Shown here one piece after another: positions 18,285-26,583 of a stretch of DNA of 64,000 bases (position 1 is its first letter; every line of letters begins with the position of its first letter). The notes under the pieces are model-generated. The model saw nothing but the letters and a program-made list of their open reading frames with translations, was not told the DNA's origin and ran no database searches. The translations under genes and the position numbers were made by a program. Source of the DNA: Lachnoclostridium sp. UBA1308 (lineage in GTDB: Bacteria; Bacillota; Clostridia; Lachnospirales; Lachnospiraceae); the NCBI GenBank assembly GCA_002307215.1, contig DBTU01000010.1, positions 68,266 through 132,265 on the forward strand, given 5' to 3'.

Positions 18285-18794
18285 TTACTGGGTAAACTGT
18301 GCTTCCATGAGTGCTGCTTTGTAAGGATAGCCCTCATTCAACCTGTCTGCTAGCACCTTAAGCTGGATTGGCTTAAGGACTTCATAATCAATGCCCTTTT
18401 GCTGCATAGATGTCAGCTGTACTTCTGTGAACATTGAATAAGAATTAGTCTCTTCTGCTTCATTAACTGGCGTCCCATCCGGAAAAGTAGGTATTATTTC
18501 GTTAGATGCCATGGCAACCGATTTGTCAATTTCCGAATGTATCATTGTCCCCGAGACCTCTGTCACTACTTCTTGGACTGATAGGTTTGACTGCCTTTGA
18601 CTTGATTTCCGTTCTTTTTTTAGCTTGGGTAACTCTTCATCTGCTATTAACATTTTGGGGGTTACAAGCCCTGCCTTTATCAGCAAAATACATATTATCT
18701 TTTTCTTTGCCCGGTCTGACTCTATTAAGAATTTATAACAGGCTCTTTCCTCTGCTTTAGACAGATCAAAGCTTAAATACACTGTTCTTCTCAA
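18285..18794 (-). CDS. ParR-like partition adaptor protein
   Basis: The start is TTG 18794 with AGAGAGGG upstream. The N-terminus (TVYLSFDLSKAEERACYKFL, then ILLIKAG) fits a ribbon-helix-helix domain as in ParR proteins that precede ParM-type ATPases. The middle is variable and the C-terminal tail ends in a helix that would contact the filament. The assignment rests mostly on position directly upstream of parM plus the repeat-rich segment at 18.9 kb, because ParR sequences diverge strongly. Confidence 0.65.
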   Translation of the reverse strand: MRRTVYLSFDLSKAEERACYKFLIESDRAKKKIICILLIKAGLVTPKMLIADEELPKLKKERKSSQRQSNLSVQEVVTEVSGTMIHSEIDKSVAMASNEIIPTFPDGTPVNEAEETNSYSMFTEVQLTSMQQKGIDYEVLKPIQLKVLADRLNEGYPYKAALMEAQFTQ

Positions 18795-18897
18795 ATTCGG
18801 CCCTCTCTTTCTATAATATTTTTGGCGAATAAGGAAAGGTTCCTTATATCTTTATTATGTATACACTATTTTAAAATAACTTTTGCTTAACCGTTCT

Positions 18898-18944
18898 GTA
18901 TATGCATTTTGCTTTTTCATTTTGTATTTGCATTTTGCATATAC
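18898..18944. repeat. Candidate centromere (parC-like) repeats
   Basis: Within 50 bases upstream of the parR-parM operon the unit GCATTTTG recurs: ATATGCATTTTGC (18900-18912), a shortened TCATTTTGTAT (18918-18927) and ATTTGCATTTTGCATATAC (18926-18944). Such iterated sites upstream of a ParR gene normally bind ParR. A related inverted copy lies at 31779-31795. No gene is visible in 18795-19042. Confidence 0.5.
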
Positions 18945-19042
18945 ATTACAATTCATAAACAAATCGTTTAAAGCCATCCTTTGTTGTTTCATTTTTCTCT
19001 CAATAAAAGTTAACTCTCATACTTACTCATCACTTATTGATT

Positions 19043-19720
19043 TCATACAAACGGACACGCTTCTTCGTATTCATGATTATCAAATGTCAGGTGGATATCT
19101 GCCATTGTTTTGCAGTGAATTATTAGACACGCTGAGGTCATTAATGCAATTTGAGCCATGTATGAAATATTATTTTTCTTAATTGCCATCCGGCAGAAAT
19201 GAACGTAATATCGGTAAAACGAGACCACCTGCTTGTAATAGTCAACAAGCTCAACATTAATATCTGTATTTGGCGTACGAGAATCTGCAAGTGCTTTTAC
19301 TCGGATGCTGAACTCATCATTTTTGCAGTTCGTGTTCCTATCAGCAGTATATGCTGAAATTAAATCCACAAGGAAATCAAGTGCTATTTGCATTCTTTCC
19401 TCTACTTCTCTTAGTAACAGCCTCAATTCTCTATTATTGTTTGCAAAATAGGTTGTTACTCTAGAATATCCGTCAATCACATCACTTATATCATCTAGCA
19501 CAATAAGCATTGCAGTTATAAAATCAGCTGTTATGATTTTATGAAAGGCCAAAATGTATTTAGCAGCAGCCATTTTTCTTAGTGCAACAATATTTTCATC
19601 AGCTTCATATCCTTCATCGATTGCTTTCACAAGAGACTTAATATAGTTTTCTGTGATTTCTACGACTTGTACTCCTGCTTTTGTAACATGAATAAACGTA
19701 TCGGGATCGTGTCTGACCAT
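19043..19720 (-). CDS. Helical protein of unknown function in a mobilization-linked pair
   Basis: I do not recognise the family. The protein is predominantly alpha-helical, with no signal peptide and no convincing membrane segment. I choose ATG 19720 (GAGG nine bases upstream), just past the stop of the preceding gene; an ATG at 19735 would overlap that gene and lacks a ribosome site. It is the second gene of a minus-strand pair divergent from the relaxase gene. That suggests a plasmid-maintenance or mobilization accessory role, which is inference. Confidence 0.6.
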   Translation of the reverse strand: MVRHDPDTFIHVTKAGVQVVEITENYIKSLVKAIDEGYEADENIVALRKMAAAKYILAFHKIITADFITAMLIVLDDISDVIDGYSRVTTYFANNNRELRLLLREVEERMQIALDFLVDLISAYTADRNTNCKNDEFSIRVKALADSRTPNTDINVELVDYYKQVVSFYRYYVHFCRMAIKKNNISYMAQIALMTSACLIIHCKTMADIHLTFDNHEYEEACPFV

Positions 19721-19724
19721 AAGA

Positions 19725-20165
19725 TTATGCCTCATCCGCTATTTTTACCGCGATTTCTTCTGGCAGCATTGCTCGTAGGTGAACGCCAATGGATATGTAA
19801 TCCAGCTCTGTACACAACAGATACATCCCTCTCAAGTACATCAGGTATATCAATATCTCATACACTGGGGGTTCCGGAAGTGTAAGTAAGCGTGAAAATG
19901 CTGCCTCTTCAAATAAACCTGGTTTTGTATAATTGGCTACATATCCGGCAAACTCAAAAAGAATACGTTCGCAGTTCATCTGACTAAGCTTTATCCTCTG
20001 CATATCGAAGATCTCAATTCCGCTTGTGTCAGCTGTACGACAGAGGTTAACGACCTGATTATAGGCACGAATGATTTCTTCCTGCTCTTCCTTTGTAAGT
20101 GGTTCGTTCTGAATTTTCTTGTGGACTTCTCTAAGTTCCCATAGATACGCTGATATACATCTCAT
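19725..20165 (-). CDS. Helical protein of unknown function, divergent from relaxase gene
   Basis: ATG 20165 is preceded by AGGAGGAATCATT, an excellent ribosome site; the longer in-frame extension upstream has none. The 146 residues are mainly helical, with a basic N-terminal part (LWELREVHKKIQNEPLTKEEQ) and no motif I can name. Its promoter (TTGTGA-16-TAATGA, 20232-20205) is back to back with that of the relaxase gene, so the two transcripts probably share control. Confidence 0.65.
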   Translation of the reverse strand: MRCISAYLWELREVHKKIQNEPLTKEEQEEIIRAYNQVVNLCRTADTSGIEIFDMQRIKLSQMNCERILFEFAGYVANYTKPGLFEEAAFSRLLTLPEPPVYEILIYLMYLRGMYLLCTELDYISIGVHLRAMLPEEIAVKIADEA

Positions 20166-20204
20166 AATGATTCCTCCTGCAATTATTAAATTTATTAGAT
20201 ACAT

Positions 20205-20232
20205 TCATTATGTGGCACAGTGTTTATCACAA
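20205..20232 (-). promoter_or_regulatory. Promoter of the minus-strand pair
   Basis: On the minus strand TTGTGA (20232-20227) and TAATGA (20210-20205) are spaced by 16 bases, with CCACA directly before the -10 box. The same CCACA-TAAT arrangement is used at 20286-20313 and 31435-31462. Confidence 0.6.
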
Positions 20233-20264
20233 CATCTTATGAGAAAACAAAATTGTATTTTGAA

Positions 20265-20344
20265 GCATCACACTGGTGGTGCTGATTGTTTATTTTTGCA
20301 AACCACATAATGTCTTTAAGAGAGTGGGGTAACTTGTTACCCCC
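20265..20344 (+). promoter_or_regulatory. Relaxase-gene promoter with palindrome; candidate oriT
   Basis: TTGTTT (20286-20291) and TAATGT (20308-20313), spacer 16, form the promoter. Upstream, GCATCAC (20265-20271) and GTGGTGC (20276-20282) form a hairpin. Directly downstream GGGGTAAC (20326-20333) and GTTACCCC (20336-20343) form a perfect palindrome with a 2-base centre. In MOBV plasmids such as pMV158 the oriT overlaps the promoter of the mob gene, which the relaxase then represses, so this is the best oriT candidate in the window. The nick site cannot be assigned. Confidence 0.5.
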
Positions 20345-20381
20345 ATCTTGAGTAACACTATGAAAGGATGCGGTAAGAGAT

Positions 20382-21995
20382 ATGGTTTATGATAATATGA
20401 CATACAAACAGGTTGAGACAGCGTTTTATGAAGCTATACGTACAATAAAGAAAAAGACAGCAGAATGGAGCAAAGAAAAAGAAGGAAATGCATTAATCGA
20501 TCCAGCCAGAACTTGTGATAATTTTGAAATTGTACCACATCATGAGATCTTAGATCCAAGCAATGTAAATAAAAGAAATAGAGGAAGAACGCTTGCTGAA
20601 CACCACAAAGAAGTAACTGGACGTTCTGCTCGAATGCAAGGCGAAGAAAAAAGTCTGTCTAAGTGTGCTTGTTTGCTGGGTACTCTGCCAAGAGATTATT
20701 TACAAATTAATTACGGTATTACTGATGCTGAGTACGTAGCGATAGTTAAACACATTGAAAATGACGAGAAGACAGAAAGTCCGGAATACAAGTCCGCTAT
20801 GAGTAAGATTAAAGATTATAGATTTACAGAAGAAGAAAAAGCAAAGATTAAAGTATTTTTTACTGTATTCTTTGAAGCCTGGAAGAAAATATCAGGAATA
20901 CGAGATGAAGACGTACTATTTTGCGTGGTCCATATGGACGAAACTTTTCCACATATTCACATCGCAGCTTTTCCCACGATGGAAAAAGAAGATGGTAGTA
21001 TAACATACAGTGTAGCAAAGTTCAGCAATTTTGGTTACGATTACAGATCTGAGCTTCATCCGCGTATGATTGAAGAAATGGGCAAGATGGGTATTGACGC
21101 GTCGGGTCTTTTAAACGGAGCTACAATAGGGAAAGGATTTAGGCCTGCTGACTTTAATCGACAAAACCGCGAAGAAGCAGTTAAACTTGCTTGTGAAAAT
21201 ATGATCCTTAACCAGTTGAAAGAAAAGACAAGAGATAAGCTTATTATGATTGAAGGTGAACGTGCTGCTGAAGAGAAAAAGCTCGAGAAAGCACGTATTT
21301 CAAGAGCGGATACGGCTTTAAGTGAAAAAGATCATAAGAAGAATATGAAAGAACTAAAAAGAGTACGAGATGAATCATCTCAACCCCATTTGGTCCAGTA
21401 TGAATACGAGAAATTATTAAATGATGTTGCACTTGCTAATGATCTTAAGAGACGTGAGAAAGAGCTTGCAGAAAGAGAACGTAACTTTAATGCAGTAGTA
21501 ACAGAAGAGGCCAGTAGAATGCTTCCTGAGGAGTTACAGAGAGCACGAGAGGATCGTGAATATGTTGAAAAGTGGAGATCAGAGGCTAAGAAGCTAGAAT
21601 GTTGGGCAGAAAGCTTATCTGCACTGTCTCAGGATATTGTAAAGAGAGAAGACGCTGCTGAAAAGAGAGAAAAACACTTTCAGAACATACTTGAGCAGGA
21701 AGTTGAAATGAGTCTGCGAAATCATCTTAAAGAGATTTTTGTTAAAATCATTGAAGAGATATTTAGGCCAGATGGCTTCATTATTCGAAACATGAAAAGG
21801 TGTCTTCCGAGAGAAATGTTTGAAGGCTTAGAGCGATTCATGCGAGGTACGATTAGTAATCTTGAAAAGGGGTTAATTGAATCGTTAGAAGGACCTGCTG
21901 AAGTAAAGGAAGGATACGGTATTGCATATAAAGATCAAGATTTGGGAACGGACATAGAGGATTACAAAGAAGATGTTGAACTTGAGAAAGATTAA
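20382..21995 (+). CDS. MOBV-family relaxase (Pre/Mob plasmid recombination enzyme)
   Basis: It nicks oriT and covalently holds the DNA end for transfer by a conjugation machine supplied in trans. The diagnostic HxDExxPHxHI motif is present as HMDETFPHIHI (about residue 186). NKRNRGRTLAEHHKEVTGR lies in the N-terminal catalytic domain. Residues 270-450 are a charged coiled coil (EKKLEKARISRADTALSEKD, KRREKELAERERNF), as usual in Pre/Mob proteins. The length of 537 residues is normal. No type IV secretion genes are present, so the module would be mobilizable, not self-transmissible. Confidence 0.88.
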   Translation: MVYDNMTYKQVETAFYEAIRTIKKKTAEWSKEKEGNALIDPARTCDNFEIVPHHEILDPSNVNKRNRGRTLAEHHKEVTGRSARMQGEEKSLSKCACLLGTLPRDYLQINYGITDAEYVAIVKHIENDEKTESPEYKSAMSKIKDYRFTEEEKAKIKVFFTVFFEAWKKISGIRDEDVLFCVVHMDETFPHIHIAAFPTMEKEDGSITYSVAKFSNFGYDYRSELHPRMIEEMGKMGIDASGLLNGATIGKGFRPADFNRQNREEAVKLACENMILNQLKEKTRDKLIMIEGERAAEEKKLEKARISRADTALSEKDHKKNMKELKRVRDESSQPHLVQYEYEKLLNDVALANDLKRREKELAERERNFNAVVTEEASRMLPEELQRAREDREYVEKWRSEAKKLECWAESLSALSQDIVKREDAAEKREKHFQNILEQEVEMSLRNHLKEIFVKIIEEIFRPDGFIIRNMKRCLPREMFEGLERFMRGTISNLEKGLIESLEGPAEVKEGYGIAYKDQDLGTDIEDYKEDVELEKD

Positions 21996-22209
21996 TTGCC
22001 ATTATGCATTATTGATTTTATTATGGTTCAGTATACACAAACACATTGAACAAAATAAGGAATTCTTGCTCTTAATAAGGTGGTTGAGATGATGACAGCA
22101 AAAGAAGAGAGGTTATAAGTATTTGTTTTTTCTGACATTGAGCGGTATTTTTGTGTGAGAGTGGTTTTAGTAAATGAATTTAGTGCCTTTTATTAAAAAT
22201 AAATAGTGT

Positions 22210-22219
22210 CCACATAATA
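22210..22219 (+). promoter_or_regulatory. CCACATAATA box upstream of 22273 gene
   Basis: This exact 10-mer recurs at 25059-25068, and CCACATAAT recurs at 20303, 20215 (minus) and 31452, each upstream of a gene of region 2. Here no good -35 box is visible. The shared box probably contains the -10 element. Confidence 0.45.
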
Positions 22220-22272
22220 TAATTGTAACTAATAAAAATAAGAAACCTTTCAAAACAAGGAGGTAAATTAAA

Positions 22273-22782
22273 ATGACTGAGTCAAATTTTAAAAAAGCTA
22301 TGACTATGGTAAGTGAATCAATTAAGCAGAATAGTGACGTGAAGTTTTTATGCGATTTGGTTGATCCAAGTGGTAAGACTTCAAAAGAGCAAGCCTTGAA
22401 GCTATTTGACATGGACAGTACATCAGAAGCTGTGCGAGAGTTTTTACAAAAGAAGGAACTTCGGACCAAACCGGTAACAGATTCTGTTGTTGAATGGGGC
22501 GATATTGGATGCTATTATGTGGTTGGTTCTGATTGTACTTCAGGGCTTGGCGATGGTGTGATGTGCTATGTGTTTGAGGACTTGTATTGTATATCTGCAA
22601 CCGGGAAGCTCTTTAAGTATAGCGTTATAAATGTTTCCGGTATTGCATTGGATTATGATAATACGCTTACACTTAGCATTGAGCCATATAGCAGCAAAGC
22701 TAAATGGTGTGCAAACCTTAACGTATTAACGGAGGCTGAAGACAGCCCTCTACATAGGTACCAAGAGTTCTTCGAGGACTAA
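22273..22782 (+). CDS. Hypothetical protein, 169 residues
   Basis: I do not recognise the family. AAGGAGG precedes ATG 22273 and a CCACATAATA box lies 54 bases upstream, so it is well supported as a gene. The C-terminal half looks like a small beta-rich fold (VVEWGDIGCYYVVG, DGVMCYVFEDLYCISATGKL, ALDYDNTLTLSIEPYS), while the N-terminal third is helical. It has no signal peptide or membrane segment. It follows the relaxase gene on the same strand. Confidence 0.65.
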   Translation: MTESNFKKAMTMVSESIKQNSDVKFLCDLVDPSGKTSKEQALKLFDMDSTSEAVREFLQKKELRTKPVTDSVVEWGDIGCYYVVGSDCTSGLGDGVMCYVFEDLYCISATGKLFKYSVINVSGIALDYDNTLTLSIEPYSSKAKWCANLNVLTEAEDSPLHRYQEFFED

Positions 22783-22962
22783 TTCATAAGCCTCATGCAA
22801 TAATGCTCAAACGATTTAAGCACTTCAGCTAGTATAATAGCTGATATGCCTTCTGGCCTTTAACTCAATCACATTGCCAATTGTTGACACTACTTTGACA
22901 TCTACTTTCTGTAAGATAATCGATAAAGGTAATATAAGTATGTGATGAGAGGAGCGGTTATT

Positions 22963-23100
22963 GTGAGTAAGATGTTCGATAGTTTAAAAAAAGGACTAGA
23001 AGAAGCAATAAGTGATGCAAAAGGAACAATAAAGTTAGAGAGGCATACAGTCGAGAATAATGTCCCCCAAAGCTCTAAAAAAGTTAAATCCCAAAAATGA
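22963..23100 (+). CDS. Small 45-residue protein resembling the N-terminus of HTH antitoxin-type regulators
   Basis: GTG 22963 is preceded by GAGAGGAGCGG. The protein starts MSKMFDSLKKGLEEAISDAKG and ends in a basic SSKKVKSQK tail. The first 30 residues resemble the leader segment of small HTH regulators of toxin-antitoxin type (SLKKGLEEAI...G), but no HTH follows. It may be a truncated regulator or a genuine micro-protein. Confidence 0.5.
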   Translation: MSKMFDSLKKGLEEAISDAKGTIKLERHTVENNVPQSSKKVKSQK

Positions 23101-23201
23101 TCAGCCAGTTAGAGTTAGTTGGTAATTTTGAAATGTGATTAGTCAATTTGATGTAATACGAGACTGTGGTTTTTTGTTTAATGTATAGTCGCACATGTTT
23201 A

Positions 23202-23242
23202 GGAAGCTGTCAACGGGAATGAAGTTGGCAGCTTCCGTTTTT
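23202..23242 (+). terminator. Strong rho-independent terminator
   Basis: GGAAGCTGTCAAC (23202-23214) pairs with GTTGGCAGCTTCC (23224-23236), 13 bp with one G-U pair, followed by GTTTTT. The rest of 23101-23423 holds no gene that I can see. Confidence 0.88.
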
Positions 23243-23423
23243 ATGGGCTTAATAAAGGTCTGCCGGTGCTTTCCATTTATAATACTCTACCAGATAAAAT
23301 TCCAATAAAAGATATTATGATTACTAATGTTATAAGCTTGCCGTCGATATTTATATCATTGTAATTGAGGCAACAACAAAATGTTACTCGACTTGTTTAT
23401 GCATTGAGCAGATAACCACATAC

Positions 23424-23836
23424 ATGGAAGGTGAGGTAACAAATATGAAATCAAAAAACGTCACAATAAACGGAGAAGATAGCATTTATGTCATTCTAAG
23501 AGATGTAAGTACCTATTTCGGACTTAAATGGTATCAAGTAAAACCGGGGATCTTAATTTATAACGGTACGGAATATTTTCTGTTGAAGCAAAAAGAAACC
23601 ATGTAACAAGTTTATGGAATCAGAATCATGGCAAAACAGGGAAACAGATATCAATGCCATGCGAGATTGAGGACATTAATAACGACATAATACATACCTA
23701 TTTTCATTCACAGCAATGGGAAGACGCAGAAAATACTAATATATAAAGAGCACTTATTTATATATATCATCATGGTACGGCACGTAGAAATCGGGACACC
23801 AAAAGAAGAATGTTCTTGCAATCAGTTTTTGCATAG
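23424..23836 (+). pseudogene. Frameshifted paralogue of the 25112 gene
   Basis: The first 60 codons (DSIYVILRDVSTYFGLKWYQ, GILIYNGTEYFLLK) align with the start of the intact gene at 25112 (GEDVYNILTAVSTNYGLAWCQ, GILVYNGSEYWVIK). The frame closes at 23606, but the next frame continues the alignment: LWNQNHGKTGKQISMPCEI, HTYFHSQQWEDAENTN, then after an in-frame TAA, ALIYIYHHGTARRNRDTKRR to a TAG at 23834. It is a decayed copy with one frameshift and one nonsense codon. Confidence 0.8.
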
Positions 23837-23873
23837 ACGATAATATTTATAAAGCAAAGGGAGGAACATTATA

Positions 23874-23975
23874 ATGGAAAAGAGAAAAATGAGCTATCCA
23901 ATTTTTATGTGTTCTAAAATTAGCAGCATTTACACTGATCAATTCAATGTAAAATGGAACTTGCAAAAAGTATAA
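23874..23975 (+). pseudogene. Decayed copy of the small membrane protein gene at 25533
   Basis: It follows the pseudogene at 23424 exactly as the 25533 gene follows the 25112 gene. AGGGAGG and ATG 23874 are intact, but the 33-codon product (MEKRKMSYPIFMCSKISSIY) has lost the hydrophobic stretch of its counterpart. Together the two form a decayed duplicate of the 25112-25703 unit. Confidence 0.55.
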
Positions 23976-24119
23976 TTACCATGGTGGCTTAATGAGACTG
24001 ATAATGTAAAAACGTCTAATGTGCTTTAGGTATACTCAGAAACTATACACTTATAATATGTGAATTAAGCTATTCATAAATAGAATTAAAAAAATATTAA
24101 GTATTAAGGGAGAAATCAG

Positions 24120-24905
24120 ATGAAAGGACCAAATGAAGAATTTCAATATTCGATGTCAGTACTTGATATGAGGGATATATATAGTCATATTATTTCTGAT
24201 GATGCAGAGTTTCCTGAAATAATGGTATTTGATGAACTTGAGGATGGATCGAATGTAGTTCGTTACCGCATCGATGATTATGATTTTGAAGATGTTTTTT
24301 ATGTAAAGAAGTGTGATAACATTTTCGAAAATGTATGTGAGGAGATTGTAAATCCCAAAGCAAAAGTGATTAAAGCAGAAGATTTTCTGTATCACCAACT
24401 AGACTCTGAAATGATGAAGACGTGGTATAGCGTTACTTTAATGATTTCTGAAATTCTTAACATTAATTGCCCACAAGTAACTTTTCACGCATGTTTTAGA
24501 AATGGGGATGCAAGTAATTTTGGCAATCAGGGTTGGGTAGTGTTACCAGATATGTTTTCGAGTCAATTTATTACGATGGATACTATTATTGCTCATGAGT
24601 TACGTCATGAATGGCAGCATATTCATCATCCTGAATGGTTTGAGCATTACATCACCGGAGAAAATAATAATATTAAGGAGTACTGTTTGCAGCCTGCTGA
24701 AATAGATGCTGAAGCTTTTGCAAGAAAGCTTATTGGAATAGTGTGGGGTGTTGATCTGTTTAATCATAAAGAGCTTGAAGTAAAGAGTGCTTTGCGTAAA
24801 CGACGCGATGAAATTGACATAATTATTAGTAGGAAGAAAATAAATATACTACGCGTATTATTTGAACAAGATGAACAGCCGGATGACTACAGTAAAAATA
24901 TATAA
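24120..24905 (+). CDS. HExxH zinc metallopeptidase-like protein
   Basis: Residues 159-167 read HELRHEWQH, an HExxH zinc-binding helix, and PAEIDAEAFARKL about 30 residues later supplies the likely third ligand Glu, a gluzincin-like arrangement. The N-terminal 90 residues are acidic and beta-rich with no known motif. There is no signal peptide, so it is probably cytoplasmic, like ImmA/IrrE-type peptidases that cleave repressors of mobile elements. That specific role is only an analogy. GGGAGAAATCAG precedes ATG 24120. Confidence 0.7.
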   Translation: MKGPNEEFQYSMSVLDMRDIYSHIISDDAEFPEIMVFDELEDGSNVVRYRIDDYDFEDVFYVKKCDNIFENVCEEIVNPKAKVIKAEDFLYHQLDSEMMKTWYSVTLMISEILNINCPQVTFHACFRNGDASNFGNQGWVVLPDMFSSQFITMDTIIAHELRHEWQHIHHPEWFEHYITGENNNIKEYCLQPAEIDAEAFARKLIGIVWGVDLFNHKELEVKSALRKRRDEIDIIISRKKINILRVLFEQDEQPDDYSKNI

Positions 24906-24946
24906 TGCTGAATACATAAAATTAATATAATGAAATAATCTATCAT

Positions 24947-24982
24947 GAGTTTTCCTAAAGAATAGGAGAACTCTTTTTTTTA
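24947..24982 (+). terminator. Rho-independent terminator after the metallopeptidase gene
   Basis: GAGTTTTCCT (24947-24956) pairs with AGGAGAACTC (24964-24973), followed by a run of T residues. Confidence 0.85.
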
Positions 24983-25058
24983 AGTGTGACGTGTGTCCAG
25001 CTGACTTGGTAATAAGCACTCAATTGTTTTCTCACGACTAAGCTCTTCACGAATGATG

Positions 25059-25068
25059 CCACATAATA
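25059..25068 (+). promoter_or_regulatory. CCACATAATA box upstream of the 25112 gene
   Basis: It is identical to 22210-22219 and lies 44 bases ahead of ATG 25112. The -35 position (TTCACG at the expected distance) is weak. Confidence 0.45.
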
Positions 25069-25111
25069 GTTATGTAACCAAATACTATTAAACAGAAAGT
25101 GAGGTACAGAT

Positions 25112-25504
25112 ATGAATATAACAAAAGATACTACAAAAAGAGGAGAGGATGTTTATAACATTTTAACTGCTGTGAGCACCAATTATGGACTTGCCTGGTG
25201 TCAAATCAAGTCGGGAATCTTGGTTTACAATGGATCAGAGTATTGGGTAATTAAATTTAAGAAGGGCAGTGGAAATGTTAGACTTTTACTTCATCAGAAC
25301 CATGGAAGACAGGGGAATACAATTCCTTTGGGATGTAAAACTAATGATTTAAATAGGGAAACTGTGCAAGCAAAATTTCATCGCCAAAATTGGAATGATA
25401 CGAATTTGCGTAAAACGTTAATCTACATATATCATCATGGAAATGCCCGTCTAGCCTTCGATTTACAAAGAAGATTATTATTACAGCAAGTAACATTTGC
25501 CTAG
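25112..25504 (+). CDS. Hypothetical protein, intact member of a duplicated gene unit
   Basis: The 130-residue protein is not of a family I know. It has a small N-terminal module (NILTAVSTNYGLAWCQIKSGILVYNGSEYWVI), a basic middle (HQNHGRQGN) and a C-terminal helical part (TLIYIYHHGNARLAFDLQRR). It lacks a signal peptide and membrane segments. A decayed copy lies at 23424-23836, so both the fold and the gene order were duplicated. AGAAAGTGAGG precedes the ATG. Confidence 0.65.
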   Translation: MNITKDTTKRGEDVYNILTAVSTNYGLAWCQIKSGILVYNGSEYWVIKFKKGSGNVRLLLHQNHGRQGNTIPLGCKTNDLNRETVQAKFHRQNWNDTNLRKTLIYIYHHGNARLAFDLQRRLLLQQVTFA

Positions 25505-25532
25505 ATAATCTCGGAAAGGAGAATTTTAAATT

Positions 25533-25703
25533 ATGAAGAAGGAAAGAAAAGACCATTCAATTTGGTTTGCATTGAAGATTGCTGCATTTCTGCTATTTGT
25601 GGTAATTCCTGTTGTGGCTTGGCAAAATGGACAGAATCTTTGGATCAGACTGCATAATAACGAAAATGGAGGAAAACAAGATAAGCCTAACAATAGCAAA
25701 TAA
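25533..25703 (+). CDS. Small single-pass membrane protein, 56 residues
   Basis: CGGAAAGGAG precedes ATG 25533. The product starts with a basic MKKERKDHS, then has one hydrophobic helix (IWFALKIAAFLLFVVIPVVA), and a hydrophilic Asn/Lys-rich C-terminus. It could be membrane-anchored or secreted with an uncleaved signal. It is the second gene of the 25112 unit; the counterpart at 23874 has decayed. Confidence 0.6.
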   Translation: MKKERKDHSIWFALKIAAFLLFVVIPVVAWQNGQNLWIRLHNNENGGKQDKPNNSK

Positions 25704-25771
25704 TATTATAAATGAATACGCTACAAAGAAGGATTACTCAACTGTAGGATTGACGGGAAGGAGGAAAAAGA

Positions 25772-26419
25772 ATGATACCTGTTTGGTTCTTTTATTTATT
25801 ATCTGACCTTTTATACATGGCGATATTTATAGTAGCAGTAGCGATAACAGCTACTCGATATGCACCATACACTTTAGTAATATGTGTCGAGTGGTTTTTA
25901 CTATCAGGTAAAGTAAAAGGTTTTCCAGTATTGAAATGGTGGCAGTTAATAATTGTGATTCTTATAAGCATTTCTATAACTCGGCTTCTTTTTTATTTAA
26001 GGACATTGTTTTTTGCAATATACATAGCATCTGCAGTCTTAGTAATTGGATTCATAACTACATTAATGATTGGTATTTTTAGATTTGATCAAGGATTAAT
26101 GCTTGGAGTTATTGGCTCAATCCTTATTGTAATTGGAGCCGTTGTGGTTGCAGTAATGGCTTGCTTTAATAATGATGATGATATCGAAGTCGTTGACATT
26201 ATAGGAGCACCTGTCCTAAATACTATCATAAGAATCGTAGGTGCAGCCTTGATAGCTTTTTCTGGTTATGCGTTTGGGGGACTTTTCCTTCCGGGTTTTC
26301 TTGGAATGAATGACAAGATTGCTAAAGGAATGTATAATGCTATGGGCTTACCGATTGCATTGGGATGCTTTTTTGTATCATTTATAGCTTTTTTTATTAT
26401 AGACAAGGTGGGAATATAA
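25772..26419 (+). CDS. Polytopic membrane protein of unknown function
   Basis: GGGAAGGAGG precedes ATG 25772. The 215 residues contain about six hydrophobic segments, for example LLYMAIFIVAVAITA, LIIVILISISITRLLFYL, LGVIGSILIVIGAVVVAVMA and LGCFFVSFIAFFIIDKVG. A short acidic loop (NNDDDIEVVD) separates segments four and five. No transporter signature is visible. It lies directly after the small membrane protein gene and may share its transcript. Confidence 0.65.
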   Translation: MIPVWFFYLLSDLLYMAIFIVAVAITATRYAPYTLVICVEWFLLSGKVKGFPVLKWWQLIIVILISISITRLLFYLRTLFFAIYIASAVLVIGFITTLMIGIFRFDQGLMLGVIGSILIVIGAVVVAVMACFNNDDDIEVVDIIGAPVLNTIIRIVGAALIAFSGYAFGGLFLPGFLGMNDKIAKGMYNAMGLPIALGCFFVSFIAFFIIDKVGI

Positions 26420-26583
26420 GTAATGAAGGCAGGCCTACTCTTATAAGCTTATAATAGAAAAGCAGGGGAATAATATCTCAAGTAAATAATTTAGAAGTTT
26501 GAAAAGTAGTTGTAATTAAAGATAGGTCTGCTTCAGCAGATAATTAATCAGAGCAAAGAGGAAGTTGGAAGGAGTAAACCGTT

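Noticed and set aside
25612..25806. 64-codon frame
   Set aside because: It overlaps the small membrane protein gene (25533-25703) in another frame and the start of the 25772 gene; no ribosome site.
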